Notes: generated from the letters alone by a model not told the origin. A DNA stretch of 26,705 bases from ZC4RG29 sp036273935 (GCA_036273935.1 DASUGQ010000553.1:1-26705); one strand, 5' to 3'. Numbered from the stretch's first letter, positions 16,968-25,360 are shown. Translations and numbers: made by a program.

Positions 16968-18822
16968 GTTTATTTTTTTTTACTTCTTCACTTATTGCTA
17001 TCGCACCATTGATTAATCCAATGTGAGTAAAACCTTGCGGGAAATTTCCAATGAGTTCGTGAGAGTCAGGGTCTATTTGCTCGGAGAAGAGTCCGCATGC
17101 ACCAGCGTGGTGCAAGGTGGTTTCGAATACTTCGATTCCACGTTTGATTTTTCCGGAACGAACAAGATTTTCCACCAGCCAAAAATTACAAATACCAAAT
17201 GAACCTTCGTCACCCCCGAGCCCATCAGATATATTTCTATATCTGTAAACCAGGCTTCCTTTCGATAGTCGCTCTTGAATGAGATCTACGGTAGACATCA
17301 TTCTGGGCGACATATAACTGCAATATCCGACTAATGGCAGTGTGAGGAGGCTTGCGTCTAGGTCAGATCCTTCCAGTTCCCTGGTATAAGATTTCAATCG
17401 TGAATTGTAACCTTTTTGCTCAACCTTTTTACGTATGAGAGTCAGGTTACGGTGAAATTCTCCCAATGGCGCATGTGACCAATTGTATTTATCACAAAGC
17501 TTTATTAATCGGTCGAGGCCTACCCATGCCATTACCTTAGAATGCGTGTGATGAATTTTCGATGAACGTATTTCCCAAATGCCGTTATCCGGCTTATCCC
17601 ATTTTTTACAAATCACTTTGCCAAGTCCGATAATAAAGTTCGTTGTGTTTTTATCAAATTGCTTTACCAGGGACGAATAAGTGTTAATGGCATCTAAGAC
17701 CTCGCCGTAGACATCTAGCTGAAATTGCGTGTCTGCATTATTTCCAATCCTGACTGGCCTGGAATCGCGGAAGCCCTGAAGCCAATCAAGCGTTTGTTCT
17801 TTAAGTTTTGAGTGACCATAAACGGAGTAAACTACTTGCAGCTGAGGTCGCGTTAAACGGGTAGCATGCAATATCCAATTCATGTAGGCATGTACCTCAT
17901 CTTCGAAGCCCAGTTTTACTAAGGCCCTGGTCGTAAACGATGCATCTCTAAGCCAACAATAACGATAATCCCAATTTCTATTTCCTCCTATTCTTTCTGG
18001 CAGCGAGGTCGTAGGAGCGGCTACGATCGACCCCGATGGAGCATGTGACAGAAGTTTTAACGCCAGCGCACTGCGCCTCACATGAACCTGATAAGGACCT
18101 GTATAATTGCATTTATGAATCCAGGTTCTCCAATACTGAATGGTTTGCTTCATCCGCTGCCAGGCCGTTTCTTTCAATTCTGGAAGAACCGCCGGACTTT
18201 GATTAGAGTAACTTAATGAAAAAAATAATGTTTGACCCGCTTTCACGTTGAATTCAGCCGTCACTGCGGAATCCCTTTCCGTTGTTAAATCATCGGGGTC
18301 AAGCGTGGTTAGGAGATTTAAAATATTTTCTTGCCACGAGCATTGAATCCCAAGTTTATTGCGATTCTCCAAGACGGCATTCGTTTTGCCATAAAACTTT
18401 CGCGGAGCGTATTCAAATTCCATCTTCACTACTCCGGAAATACCCTCGACAATTCGAAGAATCTCGAGGTCAGGAAATGGATAAGACTCCCTTTCCTTTT
18501 CCTGCACTGCAACAAACGCGTCGACAAGTCGCACTTGGCCGGTCTGAGTTGTAAAGAGGGTTTCTACCACGTTAGTATCATCCAGGTATTTTTGAATGGG
18601 CTGATTCTCGCCAGCTGGCTTGATGCAGAAGTGCCCACCTTTCTTACGGTCCAATAGAGCAGCGAATATCGCAGGGGAATGAAATTCAGGAAGGCAGCAC
18701 CAGTCAATTGAGCCGTATTTGGAAACCAAAGCAGCGGAGCAGCTATTTCCAATAAGGGCATAATCTGACAGTTTTGGCTCTAAATCAACCATAATACACG
18801 CATTAACAATGCTATGACTCAT
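16948..18822 (-). CDS. GH15 family glucoamylase/trehalase-like glycoside hydrolase
   Basis: Inverting (alpha/alpha)6 enzyme acting on alpha-glucosides; bacterial members of this short form are usually glucoamylase- or trehalase-like. No signal peptide, so cytoplasmic. The N-terminal trehalase-like domain starts SDYALIGNSCSAALVSKYGS then IDWCCLPEF. The catalytic domain has RIGGNRNWDYRYCWLRDASF (the family signature), DGLGGDEGSFGICNFWLVE, and near the C-terminus GLFSEQIDPDSHELIGNFPQ, which holds the likely catalytic base Glu. The length (624 residues) is typical. An alternative ATG 33 bases downstream (MVDLEPKLSDYALIG) fits the usual N-terminus better; neither start has a strong ribosome site. 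Glucose or trehalose specificity cannot be decided here. Confidence 0.93.
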   Translation of the reverse strand: MSHSIVNACIMVDLEPKLSDYALIGNSCSAALVSKYGSIDWCCLPEFHSPAIFAALLDRKKGGHFCIKPAGENQPIQKYLDDTNVVETLFTTQTGQVRLVDAFVAVQEKERESYPFPDLEILRIVEGISGVVKMEFEYAPRKFYGKTNAVLENRNKLGIQCSWQENILNLLTTLDPDDLTTERDSAVTAEFNVKAGQTLFFSLSYSNQSPAVLPELKETAWQRMKQTIQYWRTWIHKCNYTGPYQVHVRRSALALKLLSHAPSGSIVAAPTTSLPERIGGNRNWDYRYCWLRDASFTTRALVKLGFEDEVHAYMNWILHATRLTRPQLQVVYSVYGHSKLKEQTLDWLQGFRDSRPVRIGNNADTQFQLDVYGEVLDAINTYSSLVKQFDKNTTNFIIGLGKVICKKWDKPDNGIWEIRSSKIHHTHSKVMAWVGLDRLIKLCDKYNWSHAPLGEFHRNLTLIRKKVEQKGYNSRLKSYTRELEGSDLDASLLTLPLVGYCSYMSPRMMSTVDLIQERLSKGSLVYRYRNISDGLGGDEGSFGICNFWLVENLVRSGKIKRGIEVFETTLHHAGACGLFSEQIDPDSHELIGNFPQGFTHIGLINGAIAISEEVKKNKHGTERF

Positions 18823-18839
18823 CTTTCATAGCAACGCCA

Positions 18840-18847
18840 CAATATTA
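18840..18847 (-). promoter_or_regulatory. Possible promoter for the GH15 operon
   Basis: On the minus strand TAATATTG matches TAnnTTTG at seven of eight positions. A weak TCTGG lies 19 bases upstream in place of the TTG -33 element. The transcript would start about a dozen bases before the ATG at 18822. Confidence 0.35.
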
Positions 18848-19417
18848 GTCGATCAATATTTCCGTGCCAGAAATCGAATTGTTAAGGACAAAACAATTCC
18901 TTGGAAAAGATCGGTCGCTTTGGGATAGGGGCACGAATACGCCGATCCGAACGTATGGGCCTACAAGCAACGACTGAATTCTTGCGATGAACTCTTCGTC
19001 TTCCTTATTGTGTAACATCCCCTTTCGCGATGCAAGTGGCTGATGCTTGGCAAGAAACGCTTGTGTTTAGAGTGTGGTTGACCAATTTCTAACGGCCTTT
19101 ATGCTTATGGAGTAGGGCTATTTAGTGCTTCATGTGCTCTACTGCCTTTTCGCCTTCTTTGGTGATGCCGTTATTTCAGTAGTCATACTCAGCGTTTGGT
19201 AGGTGTCGCAGAAAGCCATCCGCGCAATCGGATGGTCTACTTCACTGATGATCGCATAGCCAATAGTGCGAGATGAAGTATATTATAATATCACTCAAAA
19301 CAGCATATTTCGAAAATCAAAAAGAACTCGATAAGAAGGTCTTTAACGTAGACATCTTAATTTTTATTCTGGCGAATTGGATTCTTACGGATTTTGTTTA
19401 AATCTAAAGGACAGGTT
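18848..19417. other. 570-base interval between divergent genes
   Basis: No intact gene seen. A short perfect inverted repeat CATCCG/CGGATG lies near 19219-19234. On the minus strand around 19275-19120 there are protein-like fragments in two frames (ISEVDHPIARMAFCDTYQTL, then NNGITKEGEKAVEHMKH before a stop), possibly a decayed small gene. A long A/T-rich stretch before the + strand oxidoreductase probably carries its promoter, but no box is clear. Confidence 0.5.
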
Positions 19418-20812
19418 ATGGAAAATTTTGATGCAATTATTATCGGCTCGGGTCAGGGAGGAACTCCGCTGGCAAAAAAATTGGCAGAGGCCGGTTTTAA
19501 GACAGCCCTGATTGAAAGACGCTGGGTTGGCGGCACTTGCATAAATGACGGGTGCACGCCCACCAAGGCGATGATCGCTTCAGCAAAGATGATTTATTTT
19601 CTTAAAAAGAGCAGCGAGCTTGGCATTATCGTTCCAAAATTTCACATCAACATCGAAACGGTGATAGAACGACAGCAGAAAATGGTAGAGTCTTTCCGAA
19701 ACGGATCGGAGAAGAAATTACTGGCGACAAAAAATCTCCAACTCATTTATGGAGAAGCTTCATTCTTCGGCGCTAAGAAACTAAAAATACAAATGAATAA
19801 TGGCAAGGTTAAGGAAGCCACGGCTGAACGAATATTTATAGATACAGGAACGCGCCCAGCTATCCCCAAAATTAAAGGGCTTGACGAGATACCTTATTTA
19901 ACTTCCACCTCAATTCTAAATCTAAAAAAGTTGCCTGAACATTTGCTGATCGTCGGCAGTGGATATGTCGGCCTGGAGTTCGGCCAGATGTACAGCAGGT
20001 TTGGAAGCAAGGTTACGCTGCTTGAACGTTCGGAAAGAATTCTGAAAAAGGAAGATGAGGATGTCGCTTCTGAAGTCCACAAGATATTGAGTGAAGAGAG
20101 CATAGAGATTAAGGTAAACAGTAGTCCAATAAGTTTTCGTAAAAGTAACGCCGGTATTGATGCGGTGATCCTGCAAAACAACAGGGAAGAAACCGTGCGT
20201 TGTTCGCATGTCCTTATTGCTACAGGCCGGACACCTAACACCGAACGATTGAATCTGGATTCGACCGGTGTATCAGCCAATGAGAGCGGGTTCATCAATG
20301 TTGATTGTCATTTGGAAACAAATGTAAAAGGCGTTTATGCTCTCGGAGAAGTGAATGGTGGGCCAGCTTTTACCCATATTTCCTATAACGATTACGTGAT
20401 CATCTACAATAACCTGGTTCATCGTAACTCGCATTCTACTAATAATAGGCTAATTCCATTTTGCATGTATATCGATCCCCAGTTTGCCAGAGTGGGCATT
20501 ACCGAACAGGAGGCCCGTGCCAGAGAGCTTAACTTCAAAATTGCGGAATTGCCCATGACCTCTGTGGCGAGAGCAATAGAGACCAGCGAGACGCGGGGAT
20601 TTATGAAAGCGGTTGTTGACGCAGAAACAAAAAACATCCTTGGGGCAGCAGTACTGGGAGCAGAAGGAGGAGAGATGATGTCGATGCTTCAAATGGCCAT
20701 GATCGGAAATATCAAGAGCGATATTTTACGGGATACTATTTTTGCGCATCCTACCTACGCTGAATCAATAAACAACTTGTTTGCAAAATTGCGAAATGAA
20801 ACGATCAATTGA
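19418..20812 (+). CDS. MerA-like FAD/NAD(P)-dependent pyridine nucleotide-disulfide oxidoreductase
   Basis: Cytoplasmic flavoenzyme of the class I disulfide reductase family (lipoamide dehydrogenase/mercuric reductase/glutathione reductase). The ATG at 19418 is preceded by AAAGGACAGG, so I prefer it to a TTG at 19394. FAD fold: GSGQGG (residues 10-15). Redox-active pair: GGTCINDGCTPTK with Cys41 and Cys46. NAD(P) fold: VGSGYVGLEFGQ at about 180. FAD contact: YALGEVNGG. C-terminal dimer motif with the active His and Glu: HPTYAE. At 464 residues it lacks the N-terminal HMA domain and the C-terminal vicinal Cys pair of true mercuric reductase, so mercury reduction is unlikely. CTPTK favours the MerA-like subgroup over lipoamide dehydrogenase. 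Substrate unknown. Confidence 0.92.
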   Translation: MENFDAIIIGSGQGGTPLAKKLAEAGFKTALIERRWVGGTCINDGCTPTKAMIASAKMIYFLKKSSELGIIVPKFHINIETVIERQQKMVESFRNGSEKKLLATKNLQLIYGEASFFGAKKLKIQMNNGKVKEATAERIFIDTGTRPAIPKIKGLDEIPYLTSTSILNLKKLPEHLLIVGSGYVGLEFGQMYSRFGSKVTLLERSERILKKEDEDVASEVHKILSEESIEIKVNSSPISFRKSNAGIDAVILQNNREETVRCSHVLIATGRTPNTERLNLDSTGVSANESGFINVDCHLETNVKGVYALGEVNGGPAFTHISYNDYVIIYNNLVHRNSHSTNNRLIPFCMYIDPQFARVGITEQEARARELNFKIAELPMTSVARAIETSETRGFMKAVVDAETKNILGAAVLGAEGGEMMSMLQMAMIGNIKSDILRDTIFAHPTYAESINNLFAKLRNETIN

Positions 20813-21553
20813 TCTGTAACGGATCTGCTCAGTAAACTTCAGAATAGCATTAGCCAGCATCTAAGTTAATTCTGATGTAGAAAATACCGTTTAGTTTTTC
20901 AAGTACTTCAGTAGAACGACTGTCATCATCGATTAAACACAGGGAGGATCTGAGTATGGCGTACTTGAAATCAAATGATTCAGAAAGATTGCGACATAAT
21001 TTCAGAGTTAACGTCTGACTGCCTTCAAGTACCAAACCCTGGAAGCCTGGGAGGCTCCGACGGTTGGATCTAACGGGGCATTTTTGTTGGTCGCTTTCTT
21101 ACTGCGGTTTCAGCGTCATAAAAACCAGAGATCCTTTATAGACCAAAGTCAGAAAGTGTGTGTACTTCACTTGAATCGGTGAATGCCAGGATAAAGTAGG
21201 CCTGCTACGAAATCTGACCTGTCAGGCAAAAATTAAAACGAAGAATAACCGGACTAGTTCCGAGATAGAATCGCTTGGGAAAGTATCAAACCGGCTTTGG
21301 AAAAATATCGCGTCTATTGGGAAGCATTACCCCTCCGTTATCAGAAACACATTATAATTTACACTCAAGTCATCTGTTTCCGGTCAGTCTCACACAACAT
21401 GGGGATTACAGCCCCTGATGAGGCTGACAGGTGATCTCCATTGACACTTAACCCGTGTGCAGGAAATGGTGTGACGACAAAACTTATGAAGACTTTGATG
21501 GAAGGTCTTTTGAAGTGCCTGCATTGTAATGTACAATCTTAAATGCAACGTAT
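20813..21553. other. 741-base interval without a clear gene
   Basis: A palindrome GATCAATTGATC (20803-20814) spans the stop of the preceding gene. A hairpin-prone AGCCTGGGAGGCT lies near 21043-21055. The minus strand around 21080-20850 stays open for about 80 codons (including SFDFKYAILRSSLCLIDDDS) but has no ATG and no recognised homology, so I do not call it. The right end carries the probable promoter of the small lipoprotein gene. Confidence 0.5.
21508..21539 (+). promoter_or_regulatory. Weak candidate promoter of the 41-residue lipoprotein gene
   Basis: TTTTG (21508-21512) and TACAATCT (21532-21539) are separated by 19 bases, the expected -33/-7 spacing, but the second box keeps only part of TAnnTTTG. 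The start codon follows 14 bases later. Confidence 0.3.
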
Positions 21554-21679
21554 ATGAAAAACTGGAAGTATCTCCTGGCCATACTGGCACTTGTTTTGGC
21601 AAGTTGTACAGAAGACATTCAGCCTCGGACTGAAGACGATAATGAACCTATTCCAATAGGAAATCCGCCCAGGCCTTAA
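21554..21679 (+). CDS. Very small lipoprotein (41 residues)
   Basis: A complete short ORF with a textbook lipoprotein signal: MKNWKYLLAILALVLASC, lipobox LASC with Cys18. The mature peptide of only 24 residues is acidic and then Pro-rich (TEDIQPRTEDDNEPIPIG and NPPRP). A clear terminator follows 21 bases after the stop, so it forms a complete single-gene unit with its own 3' end. No family is recognised. The mature part is too short to fold alone, so a role as an envelope peptide or partner of a neighbouring protein is only a guess. The histidine kinase gene on the same strand starts 105 bases downstream, beyond the terminator. Confidence 0.72.
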   Translation: MKNWKYLLAILALVLASCTEDIQPRTEDDNEPIPIGNPPRP

Positions 21680-21700
21680 TTTTTGATTTCTGCTAAAGGA

Positions 21701-21728
21701 AGGCCGTGAGAAACGGCCTCTTTCATTT
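21701..21728 (+). terminator. Intrinsic terminator after the small lipoprotein gene
   Basis: AGGCCGT (21701-21707), loop GAGAA, ACGGCCT (21713-21719), then CTTTCATTTTATTT. The stem extends with AAAG/CTTT around a small internal bulge. It separates the lipoprotein gene from the kinase gene. Confidence 0.75.
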
Positions 21729-21783
21729 TATTTGCGTACCTTCAATGGCGTTTTGATTTTCCTGTCTTAAGAGCCCGAAGAAC

Positions 21784-23667
21784 GTGCGCCTTAGTCTGAT
21801 TTACATTGTTCTCGCATGTACCGGCTGTACATTTACACAGCCGTCCCCAACCCGCTCGGCAAACCTCGACGGAATCAACCCAATTCTACTGGATCAAAGT
21901 TTTGCTGTGAACGCAACAGCTGTGAGTCATTATAACGATGGCAAATATTCAGTGGCGCTGCAGGATTATAAGCAATTGTTGAAGATTAATAATGAACTGA
22001 ATATTGATAGCCTTATTGCGCAGAATCTTAACGACCTGGGAATGGTATTCTATCGTATCGGCGCATTGGACAGCAGTCTCTATTACTATGATCGGGCGCG
22101 TTCGATGTATGAACAAATCAATAACCCAAAACAGTTGGCGATCGTCAGGCTGAATCTGGCCATGATTTACAAGGACAAGGGGGTATATGAAAAAGCCTTG
22201 AAATTCGCCCTGAACGCGGCTGCTGAATTAAATGTTTCAGGATCGCCACAGGCACAAGGTTCATGTTTGAATACTATCGCTCTTATATATACGCGATTGA
22301 AGGCGTTTGATAGTGCGTTGGAATTTCATCGCAAGGCGTTGGCGGTTCGAATAAAAATCAACAATGAAAAAGCTGTCGCACAATCCTATAATAATTTGGC
22401 CAATCTTTTTAAGGAGACCAGGGTATTGGATAGTGCGCAGTACTACTATGAAAAATCCCTTCAATTAAAAAGGCAGTTGGGCGACTGGACAGCCATGGCC
22501 AGCACCCTTAATAATCTGGGCGAAATTTTCTTTGCAAGAAATGATCTAAGGACCGCGGAAGAATATTACAGGCAATCACTGGCCATAAAAAAAGAACAAT
22601 CCAATAATGTTGGTGAGGTCATCACGCTAAATAATCTCGCTCAACTTGCGTTGACCAAGAAGGAATATGCCCTCGCACAGGAATATCTTAATGAATCTGC
22701 CAGGAAAGCTGAACGCCTGGGCCTTCTGGAAGAATTGAAGACCAATTATGAATTCCAGGTTCATTTGCAAAAGGCTACCAAAAATCCAACGAAGGCGCTA
22801 GAGTACGCTGAAAAACTCATCGCTGTTAAGGATAGCCTGTTAACAAAAGAGATGGCTGAGTCGTTTGCCGAACTTAAACAGTCCTACGACATCGTCACCA
22901 GGGAACAGGAAATTTCTTTACTGGAGCAGGATAATGCATTACAACAGGCCAATCTCAAGGCAAGTGGAGCCTGGATAAAAGGTCTGCTGATTGCTGCCAT
23001 TTTATTCACTATTGTTCTTGTCCTGGTATTTCGGTTGTTTCAGATGGAACAGAAAAATAAGAGAAGAGTGGAGACACTGCTTCAGGAACTGCATCACAGG
23101 GTGAAGAATAATCTTCAATTGTTGTCCAGCATACTGGGCCTCCAATCACAAGAGCTGACAGATCAAAACGCCTTAAAAGCAGTTAAGAGTAGCGAAGGCA
23201 GGATCAACGCCATGGCCCTTATTCATCGGCGACTTTATGCCGGGGACCAAAACCGCACCATCAATATAAAGACCTACACAAGTGAGCTAACAACTTACCT
23301 TGTTCATGCATATGGGTATTATGGAAAGGACCTTAAGCTGAATCTTTCACTGGAAGATATACAGGTGGATGTGGACAAGGCAATCCCGCTGGGCCTGATC
23401 ATAAATGAATTGATAAGCAATGCATTCAAGTACGCATATATTGATCATCCTGTTCCGGAACTTTCCATAGGGATTTGCCTGAGACACAACAATGAACTTC
23501 ATATCAACGTCAAAGACAACGGCAATGGGTACAACGCTAAGAAAGATACCAAGAGTACATCGTTCGGCCTGAAAATGGTCAACATGCTAATGGACGAATT
23601 GAAAGGTAAATATGAAGTTGATGCGCGGGGAGGAACAAGTTACCATTTACAAATACCCCTGGAATAA
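21784..23667 (+). CDS. TPR-containing sensor histidine kinase (HisKA_2/HATPase)
   Basis: A 627-residue membrane kinase. It starts at GTG (21784), the only start that includes the N-terminal signal; the segment LIYIVLAC looks like a lipobox with Cys12, unusual for a kinase. Residues about 40-360 are tetratricopeptide repeats (for example YNNLANLFKETRVLDSAQYY, LNNLGEIFFARNDLRTAEEY), then a coiled segment, one transmembrane helix (about 398-420, IKGLLIAAILFTIVLVLVF) and a cytoplasmic HisKA_2 domain with ELHHRVKNNLQLLSS (likely phospho-His438). The ATPase has LIINELISNAFKYA, DNGNGY and SFGLKMVNML. The topology places the TPRs in the periplasm. Its stop overlaps the ATG of the response regulator (TAATG), so the two form a pair. 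The signal sensed is unknown. Confidence 0.92.
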   Translation: MRLSLIYIVLACTGCTFTQPSPTRSANLDGINPILLDQSFAVNATAVSHYNDGKYSVALQDYKQLLKINNELNIDSLIAQNLNDLGMVFYRIGALDSSLYYYDRARSMYEQINNPKQLAIVRLNLAMIYKDKGVYEKALKFALNAAAELNVSGSPQAQGSCLNTIALIYTRLKAFDSALEFHRKALAVRIKINNEKAVAQSYNNLANLFKETRVLDSAQYYYEKSLQLKRQLGDWTAMASTLNNLGEIFFARNDLRTAEEYYRQSLAIKKEQSNNVGEVITLNNLAQLALTKKEYALAQEYLNESARKAERLGLLEELKTNYEFQVHLQKATKNPTKALEYAEKLIAVKDSLLTKEMAESFAELKQSYDIVTREQEISLLEQDNALQQANLKASGAWIKGLLIAAILFTIVLVLVFRLFQMEQKNKRRVETLLQELHHRVKNNLQLLSSILGLQSQELTDQNALKAVKSSEGRINAMALIHRRLYAGDQNRTINIKTYTSELTTYLVHAYGYYGKDLKLNLSLEDIQVDVDKAIPLGLIINELISNAFKYAYIDHPVPELSIGICLRHNNELHINVKDNGNGYNAKKDTKSTSFGLKMVNMLMDELKGKYEVDARGGTSYHLQIPLE

Positions 23668-24389
23668 TGGATAGCATTGAGGTCTTGATTGTGGAAGATC
23701 AAACGCTCGTGGCAGAATCAATCGGTGCCATGCTGGAAAAGCATAATCTTACCGTTGCCGCAATGTGCAGATCGGGGGAGGATGCCATCAGATTTTGCGA
23801 ACAAACAACCCCGGACCTTGTGCTCATGGATATTGAATTGGCTGGAGACATGGACGGCATTTCAACAGCGGAGATTATTCATCAACGCACGGGAATACCG
23901 GTTATTTATCTTAGTGACTATACCGATACCAAAACCGTTAACAGGGCAAAAAAAACACTCCCTGCAAATTATATTTCCAAACCTTTCAATGAAGTTGATC
24001 TCATTCGTGCCATCGACATAGCATTCTACAATTACAAAGTCAAACAACAGGAGAGGGGAAGTTCTTTGTTGGAAGGATTTATCTTTGTCCGCACTGATAA
24101 CCAGGCGTATCAAAAACTGGCGTATGCCGATATTCTTTATCTGAAAGCCGATAGGGCCTATTGCCACCTGGTAACCGAGAAACAAACATTGATCTTGTCG
24201 ACGAGTATGAATCATATCCAGGAACAGCTGGCACAAAAGATTTTCATAAAGGTACACCGTTCCTATGTGGTCAACATTAATAAAATCACGGCTATCGAAG
24301 GACGGCAGATCCATATCGGAAAGCATAGGATACAAATGAATGAAGAGGCTCATGCTGAATTGCTGAAGGGCCTGAAACTCATCAAATAG
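23667..24389 (+). CDS. LytTR-family response regulator
   Basis: Cytoplasmic DNA-binding regulator of 240 residues. Receiver domain about 4-125: acidic pair ED at 10-11, acceptor Asp55 in LVLMDIELAGD, Ser in VIYLSDYTD, Lys in ISKPFNEVDL. LytTR DNA-binding domain about 140-237: YADILYLKADRAYCHLVT, FIKVHRSYVVNINKI, then IEGRQIHIGKHRIQMNEEAH. Start and stop codons overlap by one base with the preceding kinase gene, so it is almost certainly its partner. LytTR proteins bind direct repeats upstream of their targets, but no such site is obvious here. The next gene (TIR) follows after 74 bases on the same strand without a terminator. Confidence 0.95.
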   Translation: MDSIEVLIVEDQTLVAESIGAMLEKHNLTVAAMCRSGEDAIRFCEQTTPDLVLMDIELAGDMDGISTAEIIHQRTGIPVIYLSDYTDTKTVNRAKKTLPANYISKPFNEVDLIRAIDIAFYNYKVKQQERGSSLLEGFIFVRTDNQAYQKLAYADILYLKADRAYCHLVTEKQTLILSTSMNHIQEQLAQKIFIKVHRSYVVNINKITAIEGRQIHIGKHRIQMNEEAHAELLKGLKLIK

Positions 24390-24463
24390 CCATGCTGGGA
24401 AACCACTAACCTGCTATCGGAAATCAAATTGGCGAAATTCCCCTCTCATGATGAATTAGGGAT

Positions 24464-25015
24464 ATGAATGAACATGGTTATGCGTTCGACGCCTTCATTT
24501 CCCATACCGTGGAGGACAAGATTCCAATTGCCAATGAATTATGCCATCGATTGGAAACAACAGGCGCCAGAATTTGGTATTGTGGCCGCGAGTTAAACAC
24601 GGGCGACAGTATAAAAAAAGCAATCCGGGAAGGCCTGAGCAGATCCCGTTATGGCATCGTCATCCTCAGTAAAAGTTATTTGTCCAAATCGTGGAACTTG
24701 TCGGAATTCTTGAATTTCATAGTAGGCGAGCACACTGAAAAAAAAACCATCCTGCCGCTATTGTACAATATCGGTGTAGAAGATTTGCCATGCGAGAATC
24801 CGGAACTTGCCGCACGCATTGCCTATCCGATTGGAGGTGAATTGGATGAAGTTATTCAACATTTGCTTGCAGAAATCAATTCCAAAACGCCAGCGAGTGC
24901 AAATAAAAGACATCAAAAATTTTCCTTCTTAAGGCAATGGCGGAAAATGAGGGCATCGTATCAATTCCCCTTGATCAATAAGAGAAAGCACTCGGAAAAA
25001 AAATTTCGGGTTTAG
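24464..25015 (+). CDS. Stand-alone TIR-domain protein
   Basis: A 183-residue protein without signal peptide. Residues about 6-140 form a TIR (TIR_2-like) domain: YAFDAFISHTVEDK (box 1), LETTGARIWYCGRELNTGDS (BB-loop region), IREGLSRSRYGIVILSKSY and SKSWNLSEFLNF, in which W77 and E81 keep the WxxxE spacing of the catalytic Glu in TIR NAD hydrolases. The tail (about 145-183) is strongly basic (RQWRKMRASY, NKRKHSEKKFRV). Bacterial TIR proteins may cleave NAD+ in defence or signalling, or serve as adaptors. There is no sensor or effector domain fused here. It follows the kinase/LytTR pair in the same orientation, so it may be a third gene of that unit (inference). Confidence 0.9.
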   Translation: MNEHGYAFDAFISHTVEDKIPIANELCHRLETTGARIWYCGRELNTGDSIKKAIREGLSRSRYGIVILSKSYLSKSWNLSEFLNFIVGEHTEKKTILPLLYNIGVEDLPCENPELAARIAYPIGGELDEVIQHLLAEINSKTPASANKRHQKFSFLRQWRKMRASYQFPLINKRKHSEKKFRV

Positions 25016-25360
25016 GAAACTAAATCGCGCTTGCCGGAGAATATTAAGTTGAGCTCTTGACGGCTGTGAATACATTACGCAGACGGAATTGCCTGCAAGA
25101 AAAACCTGTGTTTTCTTAAGGTGGGCTCCTGGTAGGTAATTCCGTCATTCTAATCTGGAAGTACCTGTAAACGAATTTTCCAAAAGGACCCTATTTAATA
25201 AAGACCCTCTTTTATACGGACTGGCTTGGATGATGCCCGGCTGCGGATGATGTGCGCCCGGCTGCGAACAAGCTTTCCTGCCCAAAACGATAATGCAAGC
25301 TCAGAAGCGGCATACTGCTTAAGGCATGATCCTTGAATTGGTATAATAAAAGTATTGGGC
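25016..25360. other. 345-base interval with structured and repeated sequence
   Basis: No gene is called. It contains the nested hairpin at 25082-25146. It also has an imperfect direct repeat, GGATGATGCCCGGCTGCG (25228-25245) and a second copy at 25245-25266 with four extra bases (TGCG) inside. Just before the next gene TTGAA and TATAATAA resemble a promoter, but the spacing is unconvincing. Confidence 0.55.
25082..25146. repeat. Nested inverted repeat (15-bp outer stem, inner A/T hairpin)
   Basis: Outer arms GACGGAATTGCCTGC (25082-25096) and GGTAGGTAATTCCGTC (25131-25146) pair over 15 positions with two G-U pairs on the + strand RNA. Between them AAGAAAA (25097-25103) pairs with TTTTCTT (25111-25117). 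No U-tract follows, so it is not a classic terminator. It lies 66 bases after the TIR stop. Confidence 0.65.

Noticed and set aside
19348..19355. Extra copy of GTAGACAT upstream of the oxidoreductase gene
   Set aside because: It matches the susC-upstream repeat core, but an 8-mer is expected about once by chance in a window of this size on two strands, and no neighbouring unit is present.
20850..21080. Minus-strand open frame of about 80 codons after the oxidoreductase gene
   Set aside because: No ATG, TTG start at best, no recognisable family; kept only as a note in the intergenic entry.
21040..21085. tRNA-like GC-rich hairpin sequence
   Set aside because: No T-loop GGTTCGAATC motif, acceptor stem or anticodon arm could be built.
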